The position numbers and the translations under genes are program-made. Below the pieces are notes generated by a model. The model was given only the letters and a program-made list of their open reading frames with translations. It was not told the origin of the DNA and searched no databases. DNA of 64,000 nucleotides from the NCBI GenBank assembly GCA_030529855.1, contig JAUMWC010000007.1, forward strand, positions 1-64,000. Direction: 5' to 3'. Origin of the DNA: Gemella sp. Its GTDB lineage: Bacteria > Bacillota > Bacilli > Staphylococcales > Gemellaceae. This document shows, in pieces, positions 29,382 through 36,757 of the stretch; the first letter of the stretch is position 1; every line of letters starts with the position of its first letter.

Positions 29382-30647
29382 ATGAAAAAGATATTTAAGA
29401 ATAGATTGTATATGGCAAGTCTTACAGCAGATATGATTTCAAATTTTGGGGATATTTTATTTTATCTAGCACTTATGAATTATGTTCTGCTTTTACCTGA
29501 TGCAAGATATGCTATTGCTTTAATAACAGTACTTGAAAATATTCCAAATATAACAGGAATGTTTACAGGGTATTTTGCAGATAAGACTAAAGATAAGATG
29601 AAAATGCTAATTTCTACATTAGTTTTCAGAGTGTTTGCTTACTTAGGAGTTGGATTCATCATAGGTTTTGATCCAGCCTTATGGGTTGTAGTTGCTATAG
29701 CATTTATCAATCTACTATCAGATTTTGCGGGGCAATACGAAAATGGATTATATGTACCTATCTCTATGAAGGTAGTAAGTGATGAAGATAGACAAGAATT
29801 TATGGCATTTAGACAAACTGTTTCTGGAGTATTAATTATTGTTTTCCAAGCAATATCTGCATCTTTAGTTGTTTTTCTATCATACAGAACAATAGCCCTA
29901 GTGAATGCATTGACATTCCTAGTTGCTACTTGTATAATGCTAATGATATATAAACCACTTAACAAATTGATACAAGAAGATAAGTTTATAAAGGATACGG
30001 AAGCAACAGAAGAAATTGAACAAAAAGAAAAACTTCCTTTTTGGCAAGATTTTAAAAATAAGGCAGTTCTATCTTATAAAGAACTTAAATCACATAAAGA
30101 TATATTTTTAGTGTTAACAATAGTACCTTTCTTTAATGGTATATTTGGAATAATAGGGGCTATGTTAATTTTTACGATATCAGAAAATTCTAATTTTGTA
30201 ATTATAAATTCGGCTACTACGATTGCAGCCTTGTCGATATCTACGACAGTAGCAAGTATAGTAGGAAGTTTCTTAGGGATGAATCTACTTAAGAATTTAG
30301 ATATGATTAAAGGACTTACAATAACTAGTTTCTTTGGTATAGGATTATTTACAGGGTTTTACTTACAAAATATATACTTGGTACTTGTATGTATATCTAT
30401 GTCAGTTATCATTTCATCGGTAATAAGTCCAAAGTTATCATCGCAGATTATGAATAATATGGATAAGGAAAATCTTTCGTTAATATTTGGATTTTTAGGG
30501 TCGTATTTACAGACAGGTATTCTAGTAATGAACCTAACCTTTTCAGCCTTAGTTCTTTTCATGGGAGCTAAATCAATTGCTTTATTATTCTTGATTTCAT
30601 CAATTTCACTAACAATATATGCATTATACAGTTCAAGAAAAATTTAG
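29382..30647 (+). CDS. MFS transporter, probable drug or metabolite exporter
   Basis: About 421 aa with twelve predicted helices in two halves joined by an acidic/basic loop of about 40 residues near the middle (DKFIKDTEATEEIEQKEKL). ATG 29382 is preferred because AGAGGA lies just upstream; an upstream TTG lacks one. The loop FTGYFADKTKDKMK between helices 2 and 3 is the MFS family signature position (G-x-x-x-D-R/K). Its tight linkage (9 bp) to a winged-helix regulator gene is the usual arrangement of an inducible efflux pump. The substrate is unknown. Confidence 0.85.
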   Translation: MKKIFKNRLYMASLTADMISNFGDILFYLALMNYVLLLPDARYAIALITVLENIPNITGMFTGYFADKTKDKMKMLISTLVFRVFAYLGVGFIIGFDPALWVVVAIAFINLLSDFAGQYENGLYVPISMKVVSDEDRQEFMAFRQTVSGVLIIVFQAISASLVVFLSYRTIALVNALTFLVATCIMLMIYKPLNKLIQEDKFIKDTEATEEIEQKEKLPFWQDFKNKAVLSYKELKSHKDIFLVLTIVPFFNGIFGIIGAMLIFTISENSNFVIINSATTIAALSISTTVASIVGSFLGMNLLKNLDMIKGLTITSFFGIGLFTGFYLQNIYLVLVCISMSVIISSVISPKLSSQIMNNMDKENLSLIFGFLGSYLQTGILVMNLTFSALVLFMGAKSIALLFLISSISLTIYALYSSRKI

Positions 30648-30656
30648 GAGTAGAAA

Positions 30657-31670
30657 ATGAATATTGAATTAGAAAGTAAAATTTTAGAATTTTCATTGTT
30701 ACCATATCATGTAGTAGGAAGTAATTATTATGAAAGTTATACAGATTATGACAAGAGATTTCTAAAAGAAGTTTATTTAGAAGACATAAAAATTATAGAT
30801 GAAAAAATAAAAGTAGTAGAAGATAGAATAAATAAATATTTTGTCTTTGGAGAAGCTGAAAATCTAATGATGTATACTTATATCTATATGACTAGGCAAG
30901 GTAAAGAAATGTACAGTATGGAAGACTTCTATAATCAAGCATTGGCATTGACAGAAGAAGAATTATTAGAAGTACTAGCCTTAACAACATCTACAAAGTC
31001 AAGTAATAGGGAAGATTTGATTAGGTATTTAGAAGATGAAACCTTAAACTTGAGTGAAGCTAGTAAATGGAATAGAGTCAGAACTGTTATGAATCCTAAG
31101 AGAACAGTAGAAGAATCTATTAAAATTATGAGATATGTAGAAGACTTCTATACACCTTTTTATGAAAAATATGCTGAAGAAAGAGATGCATATAGAGAAA
31201 ACTTTGACCTAGAGAGATTAGTGAAATCAATAGGTAGACTTGATGATTCGATATTAGAAGACATGAAAGAAGGAGTACATACGATAGTATTAAGTCCTAT
31301 AATACTATCTATGTTTTACTTCGATATTAAAGGTTCTAAATTTTTAGGTGTATCTTGTAGGCTTGAAGATGTTTTTAGACAAGATCAAGAAAATACCCAA
31401 GAATATATAATAGCATTTTTAAAATTGTTAGCTGATAATTCAAGATACTCAGTTTTAAAAGCAATCGCAAATGATAATTTTAGAACTAAAGATATAGCCA
31501 ATGAATTAGGTGTTTCTTCAGCTGCTGTTTCTTTCCATATAAGAAAACTTATAAACGAGGGTCTTATAATAGTAGGAAAAGATGGTGATGATGTTAAATA
31601 CGAAGCCAATACCAGAGTCATTGAGAATATAGTAATAAAACTCCAAAAAGATTTCTTGGCAGAAAAATAG
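30657..31670 (+). CDS. Winged-helix regulator with a large N-terminal domain, linked to the MFS exporter
   Basis: The 337-aa protein has about 250 residues of helical, charged sequence and then an ArsR-type winged helix (LKLLADNSRYSVLKAI, TKDIANELGVSSAAVSFHIRKL, GLIIVGKDGDDVKYE). It shares this plan with the 368-aa protein at 21906. The large N-terminal part probably senses a small molecule. It is 9 bp downstream of the exporter gene under a common promoter, so it likely autoregulates the pair. Confidence 0.8.
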   Translation: MNIELESKILEFSLLPYHVVGSNYYESYTDYDKRFLKEVYLEDIKIIDEKIKVVEDRINKYFVFGEAENLMMYTYIYMTRQGKEMYSMEDFYNQALALTEEELLEVLALTTSTKSSNREDLIRYLEDETLNLSEASKWNRVRTVMNPKRTVEESIKIMRYVEDFYTPFYEKYAEERDAYRENFDLERLVKSIGRLDDSILEDMKEGVHTIVLSPIILSMFYFDIKGSKFLGVSCRLEDVFRQDQENTQEYIIAFLKLLADNSRYSVLKAIANDNFRTKDIANELGVSSAAVSFHIRKLINEGLIIVGKDGDDVKYEANTRVIENIVIKLQKDFLAEK

Positions 31671-31705
31671 GAAGATGATTTTAAATGTCATCTTCCTATT
31701 TTTTA
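31667..31705 (+). terminator. Terminator of the MFS-regulator operon
   Basis: ATAGGAAGATGA pairs with TCATCTTCCTAT around a 9-nt loop, then a T-run. Confidence 0.92.
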
Positions 31706-31737
31706 TTTGGAATTTCATATAACTTTGTAGGTTGTTA

Positions 31738-31746
31738 TGATATAAT
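31738..31746 (+). promoter_or_regulatory. Extended -10 promoter of the Hol-Tox toxin mRNA
   Basis: TGATATAAT is an extended -10. The expected start (about 31753) coincides with GTAGAATA, the sequence that can pair with the 3' end of the transcript. Confidence 0.6.
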
Positions 31747-31752
31747 GTAAAT

Positions 31753-32098
31753 GTAGAATAGAGGTATTAGACAGTAGCTACTCTTACAGTGTAGAACATG
31801 CTTTTTATTAAGTGCTTGTTCGATAAGGAGGTTGATGCTTATGATTGTAAGTTCAAAATCTTTAGAAAGGGGTAGCAAGTTTGTCATCTTTCGAGATTGT
31901 ACAAGTTATGTTTATGTTCGGTATGTTTGTTATCGCACTAATAGACTTGTGTTACACAATTTTCAAAGACAAAAACAAAAAATAATTTGTCTAGTACTTT
32001 TTAGCCGAAGAATAGACAAATTATTTTTAATTTGATTTATTTTATAGCTACTGTCAAAACAGTATTCTACTTGAGTCGAGTTTACTCGGCTCTTTTTT
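31753..32098 (+). ncRNA. Toxin mRNA able to close 5' to 3'
   Basis: The predicted transcript starts with GTAGAATA (31753-31760), which is complementary to TATTCTAC (32063-32070). Inside it, GACAGTAGCTA (31770-31780) is complementary to TAGCTACTGTC (32045-32055). The two helices are nested, as in the sequestered mRNAs of known type I toxins. The strong ribosome site at 31826-31832 serves a different frame. A terminator stem GAGTCGAG/CTCGGCTC ends it at about 32098. Confidence 0.6.
31881..31985 (+). CDS. Holin-like type I toxin peptide (Hol-Tox family, 34 aa)
   Basis: TTG 31881, with AAAGGGG 8 nt upstream, opens a 34-residue peptide starting MSSFEIVQVMFMFGMFVIAL and ending CYTIFKDKNKK. A single hydrophobic helix, FGMFVIALI, and a basic tail are the pattern of the putative holin-like toxins of Firmicutes, membrane peptides that depolarise the cell when over-produced. 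The gene sits in a structured transcript overlapped by a convergent antisense RNA. A longer ORF in another frame from ATG 31835 has a better ribosome site (AAGGAGG) but no recognisable product, so it may be a leader ORF controlling toxin translation. Family identity is recognised by pattern; toxicity is inferred. Confidence 0.75.
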   Translation: MSSFEIVQVMFMFGMFVIALIDLCYTIFKDKNKK

Positions 32099-32125
32099 AT
32101 GATAAAATTATCATTGCTTTGTTAT
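31972..32125 (-). ncRNA. Candidate antisense antitoxin RNA for the Hol-Tox gene
   Basis: On the minus strand TTGACA (32156-32161), an 18-bp spacer and TAAAAT (32132-32137) would start an RNA near 32125. It could end at the hairpin TAATTTGTCTA/TAGACAAATTA (31983-32032), whose minus-strand exit is TTTTTT. It would cover the 3' part of the toxin mRNA, including the segments used for 5'-3' closure. Confidence 0.5.
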
Positions 32126-32202
32126 AATTAAATTTTATCATTATTCTATTATATTTGTCAACTTTAGAAGTTACAGTTTTTTGTTATCGTAAGTTATTCT
32201 CA

Positions 32203-32231
32203 TTGACAAACCATAAAATAAATTATAAAAT
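32203..32231 (+). promoter_or_regulatory. Promoter of the luciferase-like monooxygenase gene
   Basis: TTGACA (32203-32208), 17 bp and TAAAAT (32226-32231). Confidence 0.75.
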
Positions 32232-32255
32232 ATTATTACTAGTTAGTAATAATAT
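32230..32255. promoter_or_regulatory. Perfect 26-bp palindrome, probable operator
   Basis: ATATTATTACTA-GT-TAGTAATAATAT has 12-bp perfect arms and covers the end of the -10 element and the expected transcription start. This placement and size fit a MarR- or TetR-type repressor site. No such regulator gene is adjacent. Confidence 0.7.
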
Positions 32256-32273
32256 AAAAAGGCGGAATTAAAA

Positions 32274-33323
32274 ATGATAGAATTAGGAATTTCAACATTT
32301 GGGGAAACAACGCCCCTAGAATCAACAGGTAAACCAATAGCTCACGACCAAAGAATTAGAGATATGATAGAAGAAATAGAACTTGCTGATAAGGTAGGTC
32401 TAGATGTATATGCAATAGGAGAGCACCACAGAGAAGACTTTGCTGTATCTGCACCTGAGATTGTTATGGCAGCTGGAGCTGTTAATACAAAAAACATCAG
32501 ACTTTCATCAGCAGTAACTGTCCTTTCTTCTAATGACCCAGTCAGAGTTTATCAAAATTTTGCGACAGTAGATGCCTTATCTAATGGTAGAAGCGAGATA
32601 ATGGTAGGACGTGGTTCTTTTATAGAGTCATTCCCATTATTTGGTTATGATTTAAATGATTATGAAGAATTATTTGAAGAAAAATTAGATATGTTACTAC
32701 ATATAAAAGACAACGAGTTTATAAACTGGCAAGGTCGCCACACTCAATCAGTAGATAACAAGCCAGTATATCCAAGAGCTGTGCAAGAAGATTTCCCAAT
32801 TTGGGTAGCAACTGGTGGAAATCCAGAATCTTCTATTAGGGCAGCCCACAAGGGATTACCAGTAGCCTATGCTATTATCGGTGGAAATCCTTTAGGTTTC
32901 AAACGCCTAATAGATATCTATAGAGCTTATGGTGAAAAAGCTGGACACTCTAAGGATAAATTAAAAGTAGCAGCCCACTCTTGGGGATTCATCGCAGAAG
33001 ATAATGAAGAAGCAATCAGAAAATACTTCCACCCAACTAAGTGCTTAGTTGATAACATTTCTAAAGACAGAGCCCACTGGCGTGAACTTACTTTCGAACA
33101 ATACCTTGGTTCAGTTGGACCAGATGGAGCTATGTTTGTAGGTTCTCCAGAAGTAGTAGCTCAAAAAATAATCTATGTAATGGAAAACTTAGGTTTAGAT
33201 AGATTCTTACTTCACTTACCAGTAGGGTCTATGCTACACGAAGATACAATGAAAGCAATAGAACTATACGGAACAAAAGTTGCTCCAATAGTAAGAGAAT
33301 ACTTTGCTAATAAAAATAAATAA
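32274..33323 (+). CDS. LLM-class flavin-dependent monooxygenase (SP_0267/Atu2307 type)
   Basis: The 349-aa protein has the luciferase-like TIM-barrel pattern: ELGISTFGE at the start, GLDVYAIGEHHREDF (about residues 42-56), LSSAVTVLSSNDPVRVYQNFATVD and GRSEIMVGRGSF. Such enzymes use reduced FMN and oxygen, or act as quinone/aldehyde reductases; the substrate is not known. It is transcribed alone, from a promoter whose start is covered by a perfect palindrome. That points to induction by a small molecule, for example an electrophile, by analogy with MarR-controlled flavin enzymes. Confidence 0.88.
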   Translation: MIELGISTFGETTPLESTGKPIAHDQRIRDMIEEIELADKVGLDVYAIGEHHREDFAVSAPEIVMAAGAVNTKNIRLSSAVTVLSSNDPVRVYQNFATVDALSNGRSEIMVGRGSFIESFPLFGYDLNDYEELFEEKLDMLLHIKDNEFINWQGRHTQSVDNKPVYPRAVQEDFPIWVATGGNPESSIRAAHKGLPVAYAIIGGNPLGFKRLIDIYRAYGEKAGHSKDKLKVAAHSWGFIAEDNEEAIRKYFHPTKCLVDNISKDRAHWRELTFEQYLGSVGPDGAMFVGSPEVVAQKIIYVMENLGLDRFLLHLPVGSMLHEDTMKAIELYGTKVAPIVREYFANKNK

Positions 33324-33329
33324 AAATAA

Positions 33330-33363
33330 AAAGCTAGGTAGATTTATTTCTACCTAGTTTTTT
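33330..33363 (+). terminator. Terminator after the monooxygenase gene
   Basis: AAGCTAGGTAGA pairs with TCTACCTAGTTT, then T-rich sequence. Confidence 0.9.
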
Positions 33364-33445
33364 ATATTTAGAATATATAGTTTGAAACTATTATTTTTAT
33401 AATGAAATTAGTATTGAAAAAAGAAAAATAATTTTCAAGAAAAGG

Positions 33446-33474
33446 TTGACATTTTTATATGCTAATATTATAAT
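33446..33474 (+). promoter_or_regulatory. Consensus promoter of the first oppA-like gene
   Basis: TTGACA (33446-33451), 17 bp and TATAAT (33469-33474). A weak CodY-like sequence (33430-33444, four mismatches) lies just upstream. Confidence 0.8.
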
Positions 33475-33511
33475 CCAAATTATAAATAATATATAATTTT
33501 GGAGGGCGCAT

Positions 33512-35320
33512 ATGAAGAATAAGAAATTTTTAAAAATTTTTAGTTCAGCTATGGCTGTATCATTAATAGTAGCAGGTTGTTCCACAGGATCATCTTCTAC
33601 TAAAAAAGATGAATATAAAACAGTAGAATTTAAAGAAGGAGTTCAAAACACAGGTAATCCAGTGGATTCTACTTTTAAGATGGGGATAATTTTCGCTGGA
33701 ACAATGGATATGAACTTTAGTCAATTCGCTAAAAACTCAACAGTAAACTCATTTAAAGTTCAAAATACCCTTACAGAAACAGGGATAGCACAAGATGACA
33801 AGTACAGATTCAAAGAAAATGATCCTTCAAGACCTTTCCAAATTTCTATCGATAAAGATAAAAAGACTCTTACTTACAAAATTAGTGATGGATTAAAATG
33901 GTCTAATGGAAAAGCAGTAACAGCCAAGGATATAGTAGCAACTTATGAATTAGCCCTACATCCTAAAACAGAATACTTACACATAGATGGATTTAGAGCC
34001 ATAGAAGGTGCTAATGAATATATTGATGAAAAAGCAGCAACAATTTCTGGTATTAAAGAAATTGATGATAAGACGGTAGAAATTAAGTTTAAAGAGATTT
34101 CTCCAACAATATATTTTGGTGATGGGGTATTTAAACGAATTGAAAATGCAGAACAAATTGAAGCTGCTAAAAAAGATATAGAAAAATTAGCAGAATCTGA
34201 ATTAAACACTAAACCTCTATCTTACGGTCCATATGTTATAGGTGAGGTTAAATTAGGGGAAGCAGTAACTTACAAACCTAATGAACACTATTGGAAAAAA
34301 GATGAAGTTAAACTTAAAAATGTGGAGTTAAAACGTATTGTACCCGCCCAAGCTAGTCAAGTTATTAAAGCAGGAGAAGTTGATACTCTTGATGTGACGG
34401 AAGATATGTACGAATCTGTAAAAGATCTAAAAAATGGTACTGTTCTAGGAACAGCTGGGAATGGATTTAGCTTTATCGGATTTAAATTAGGGTCTTACGA
34501 TGCTAAGAAAAAAGTAAGTGTGATGGATCCAAATTCTAAGTTGGCTGATGCAAGAGTGCGTGAAGCATTTGCTGTTTCAGTAGATTGGGATAAGATAAAT
34601 GCAGTTCTGTATAAAGGATTACGTCAAAAACCAACAGGAACAGGTCAATTCCCACCATTCTTTGAGTACATTACAGATAAAAATTCTACAGGCTACAAAT
34701 TCGATCCAGAAAAAGCTAAAAAGTTATTAGATGAAGCGGGACTTAAAGATACTAATGGAGATGGTATCCGTGAAGGTAAAGATGGAAAAGAATTAACATT
34801 CAATTACTTAGCGCGTCAGTATGCATCTGAAAGTGCTCAAACATCACAAGCATTTGTTGATGAAGTAATTAAATCTTGGAAAGAAGTTGGATTAAATGTT
34901 AAACAACTAGATAACAAGTTATTCAATTCAACTGAAGCATGGCCACTTATTAGAAAAGCTGCCCCAGAAGTTGATTTATATGGAGGATCTTTCCCATTAG
35001 GAACTAATCCAAATAACATGATTAAAAACTTCCTATCGAAAAGTCCATATAACTACAACCGTGTAGTATTACCAGAATTAGATAAGTTAGAAGAAAGAAC
35101 AGCTTCTAAGGAAATGTTTGACGATGCTAAATTTGTCGAAACATTTAGAAATATTGATAAAGAAGTAGCTAACTTACACTTAAATATTCCGGTAACATGG
35201 TCTACAGATTTACAATTCGTTAATAATCGAGTAAAACACTATGACCTTAAGAAATTATCTAAAGGTGAGTTAGATTTACACGAGTTAGAATTAACAGCAA
35301 CAGAACCAGCAAAAGGTTAA
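33512..35320 (+). CDS. oppA: Oligopeptide-binding lipoprotein OppA-like (first copy)
   Basis: This 602-aa family 5 solute-binding lipoprotein has a signal peptide ending in lipobox VAGC, with Cys23 as the lipidated residue, then a Ser/Thr/Lys linker. Characteristic stretches are SDGLKWSNGKAVTAKDIVATYE (split by helices near residue 130) and VREAFAVSVDWDKIN near 350. It should capture peptides outside the membrane and hand them to OppBCDF, whose operon lacks its own binding protein. A second protein of identical length is encoded at 36758; the two share the signal region and overall plan but differ in the ligand-binding part, suggesting different peptide preferences. It has its own promoter and terminator. 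Confidence 0.9.
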   Translation: MKNKKFLKIFSSAMAVSLIVAGCSTGSSSTKKDEYKTVEFKEGVQNTGNPVDSTFKMGIIFAGTMDMNFSQFAKNSTVNSFKVQNTLTETGIAQDDKYRFKENDPSRPFQISIDKDKKTLTYKISDGLKWSNGKAVTAKDIVATYELALHPKTEYLHIDGFRAIEGANEYIDEKAATISGIKEIDDKTVEIKFKEISPTIYFGDGVFKRIENAEQIEAAKKDIEKLAESELNTKPLSYGPYVIGEVKLGEAVTYKPNEHYWKKDEVKLKNVELKRIVPAQASQVIKAGEVDTLDVTEDMYESVKDLKNGTVLGTAGNGFSFIGFKLGSYDAKKKVSVMDPNSKLADARVREAFAVSVDWDKINAVLYKGLRQKPTGTGQFPPFFEYITDKNSTGYKFDPEKAKKLLDEAGLKDTNGDGIREGKDGKELTFNYLARQYASESAQTSQAFVDEVIKSWKEVGLNVKQLDNKLFNSTEAWPLIRKAAPEVDLYGGSFPLGTNPNNMIKNFLSKSPYNYNRVVLPELDKLEERTASKEMFDDAKFVETFRNIDKEVANLHLNIPVTWSTDLQFVNNRVKHYDLKKLSKGELDLHELELTATEPAKG

Positions 35321-35327
35321 TATTAGA

Positions 35328-35360
35328 AAACAAGTCTATAATTACTTATAGGCTTGTTTT
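35328..35360 (+). terminator. Terminator after the first oppA-like gene
   Basis: AAACAAG-CTATAA pairs with TTATAG-CTTGTTT across one mismatch, followed by T-rich sequence. Confidence 0.85.
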
Positions 35361-35381
35361 TATTAATCTGATAAGGAAGGA

Positions 35382-35410
35382 TTGATTTCTATCTGGCTTT
35401 TTTTTATAAT
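35382..35410 (+). promoter_or_regulatory. Promoter of yidD and the TDT transporter
   Basis: TTGATT (35382-35387), 17 bp and TATAAT (35405-35410), 27 bp before yidD. Confidence 0.75.
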
Positions 35411-35436
35411 AAGAACATGTTTAAAGGAGGAGTACT

Positions 35437-35688
35437 ATGTCAAAAATTGCAATTTATTTAATACAATTATATAGAAGATATATATCACCCTTGTCTCCGC
35501 CGACTTGTAGATTTTCTCCAACTTGTTCAGCCTATGCCTTGGAGTCGTATCAAAAGTTTGGTTTCTTTTTAGGGACGTATCTTACGATAAAGAGACTGCT
35601 GAAGTGTCAGCCCTTGTATAAGGGAGAGCATTTTGACAATGTTCCTTTATTTAAAGAAGATATTTTTAAAAGAAAGGGGAAAGAGTAA
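35437..35688 (+). CDS. yidD: Membrane protein insertion efficiency factor YidD
   Basis: An 83-aa protein with the hallmark YRRYISPLSPPTCRFSPTCS (residues 12-31) and RLLKCQPLYKGEHFDNVP. YidD is a short amphipathic inner-membrane-associated protein that assists YidC-dependent insertion of membrane proteins. It usually sits with rnpA/yidC, which is not the case here. AAAGGAGG precedes the ATG. Its stop overlaps the ATG of the next gene by one base. Confidence 0.95.
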   Translation: MSKIAIYLIQLYRRYISPLSPPTCRFSPTCSAYALESYQKFGFFLGTYLTIKRLLKCQPLYKGEHFDNVPLFKEDIFKRKGKE

Positions 35689-36602
35689 TGGATAAATTAC
35701 TAAAAGCATATCCACTACCTATATCTGGTTTTGCCTTGGCTTTATTTACTATGGCTAGTTTATTAGCTACCTATTCAAATATTTATAAATTCACTTTTAT
35801 AGCTATAGGTTTAGTAGTACTTATTTTATTTATTTTAAAACTTATCAAGATGCCTAAGGGTGTTCTTGAAGTCTTAGAAACAAATCCTGTAGCTGCATCA
35901 GCCTTTCCTACATTTTTTATGGCGTCTGTTGCTTTAGCAGGACATATCTATGATTATAATGTAGTAGTAGCTCAGTTTATCTATGTATTAATGCTGATCT
36001 TATATTTTGCTTATACAATATTTTTTGCTAATAACTTTATAAGGAACTTTTCTATAAATAAAGTCTTTGTTACTTGGTATATTGTTTTTGTTGGACCTGC
36101 CATTTTCTTGGTTCACTCAAGAATAATTGACGAGGCTAGTTGGCTAAATGGTCTAATGACTTATACATCTATTGCTTATGCCTTATTAATGATACTTATC
36201 TTATATAGAGTTTTAGCAGTAGGTTATAAGGAAGAAATGATAAGAGCGACGTTGATAGTATTGGCAGCACCAGGATCGTTATTGTTTTTAGCTTATCATA
36301 ATTATGTTGGAGATACGGGAAGCGGGTTATATGTATTTATTTACGTCATAGCACAATTTTTCTATCTATGGGTTTTATTCTATATACCTGGGATCTTGAA
36401 GGGGAAATTATACCCAACTGTATCGGCTATGACCTTCCCGATGGTAACAGGAGCCTATGTTTCTAAATTGTTTTTTATAACTTACCCATATAAAATTATT
36501 GAATATGCTTACTTTTTACAACTTTCAATAGCCCTTGCAATCCTTGCTCTTGTGCTATTTTGGCACCTTAAGTTTCTTGGAAATGAATTGAAAAGAAAAT
36601 AA
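35688..36602 (+). CDS. TDT-family (TehA/SLAC1-like) transporter
   Basis: The 304-aa protein has about ten hydrophobic helices, beginning LPISGFALALFTMASLLA, which is the start typical of tellurite-resistance/dicarboxylate (TDT) channels related to TehA and the plant SLAC1. It belongs to the group often mislabelled exfoliative toxin-like in staphylococci. Anion or organic acid movement is likely; no specific substrate can be read. It is translationally coupled to yidD and ends before a very strong terminator. Confidence 0.8.
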   Translation: MDKLLKAYPLPISGFALALFTMASLLATYSNIYKFTFIAIGLVVLILFILKLIKMPKGVLEVLETNPVAASAFPTFFMASVALAGHIYDYNVVVAQFIYVLMLILYFAYTIFFANNFIRNFSINKVFVTWYIVFVGPAIFLVHSRIIDEASWLNGLMTYTSIAYALLMILILYRVLAVGYKEEMIRATLIVLAAPGSLLFLAYHNYVGDTGSGLYVFIYVIAQFFYLWVLFYIPGILKGKLYPTVSAMTFPMVTGAYVSKLFFITYPYKIIEYAYFLQLSIALAILALVLFWHLKFLGNELKRK

Positions 36603-36628
36603 AAATTTAAATTAATATACAATAAAAC

Positions 36629-36670
36629 AAAAAAAAGTCGACAATTTTCAGAAAAATTGTTGACTTTTTT
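36629..36670 (+). terminator. Strong terminator overlapping the next promoter
   Basis: AAAGTCGACAATTTT pairs over 15 bp with AAAATTGTTGACTTT (one G-U pair), then seven T. The TTGACT on its 3' arm is also the -35 of the oppA2 promoter. Confidence 0.9.
36643..36657 (+). promoter_or_regulatory. Candidate CodY box before the second oppA-like gene
   Basis: AATTTTCAGAAAAAT has one mismatch to the CodY consensus, but it is also the loop of the terminator hairpin, so the match may be incidental. It lies directly upstream of the -35. Confidence 0.4.
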
Positions 36671-36688
36671 TGCTATAGATGATATTAT
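36660..36688 (+). promoter_or_regulatory. Promoter of the second oppA-like gene
   Basis: TTGACT (36660-36665), 17 bp and TATTAT (36683-36688). Confidence 0.65.
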
Positions 36689-36757
36689 ATTTTTAACTTA
36701 ATCACACATATACATATACTAAATGATTAACTTATTATTTTTGGAGGAAACAAAAAA

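Noticed and set aside
31835-32035. ORF with strong ribosome site overlapping the Hol-Tox gene
   Set aside because: The product resembles nothing and runs through the terminator stem; kept only as a possible leader ORF in the toxin entry.
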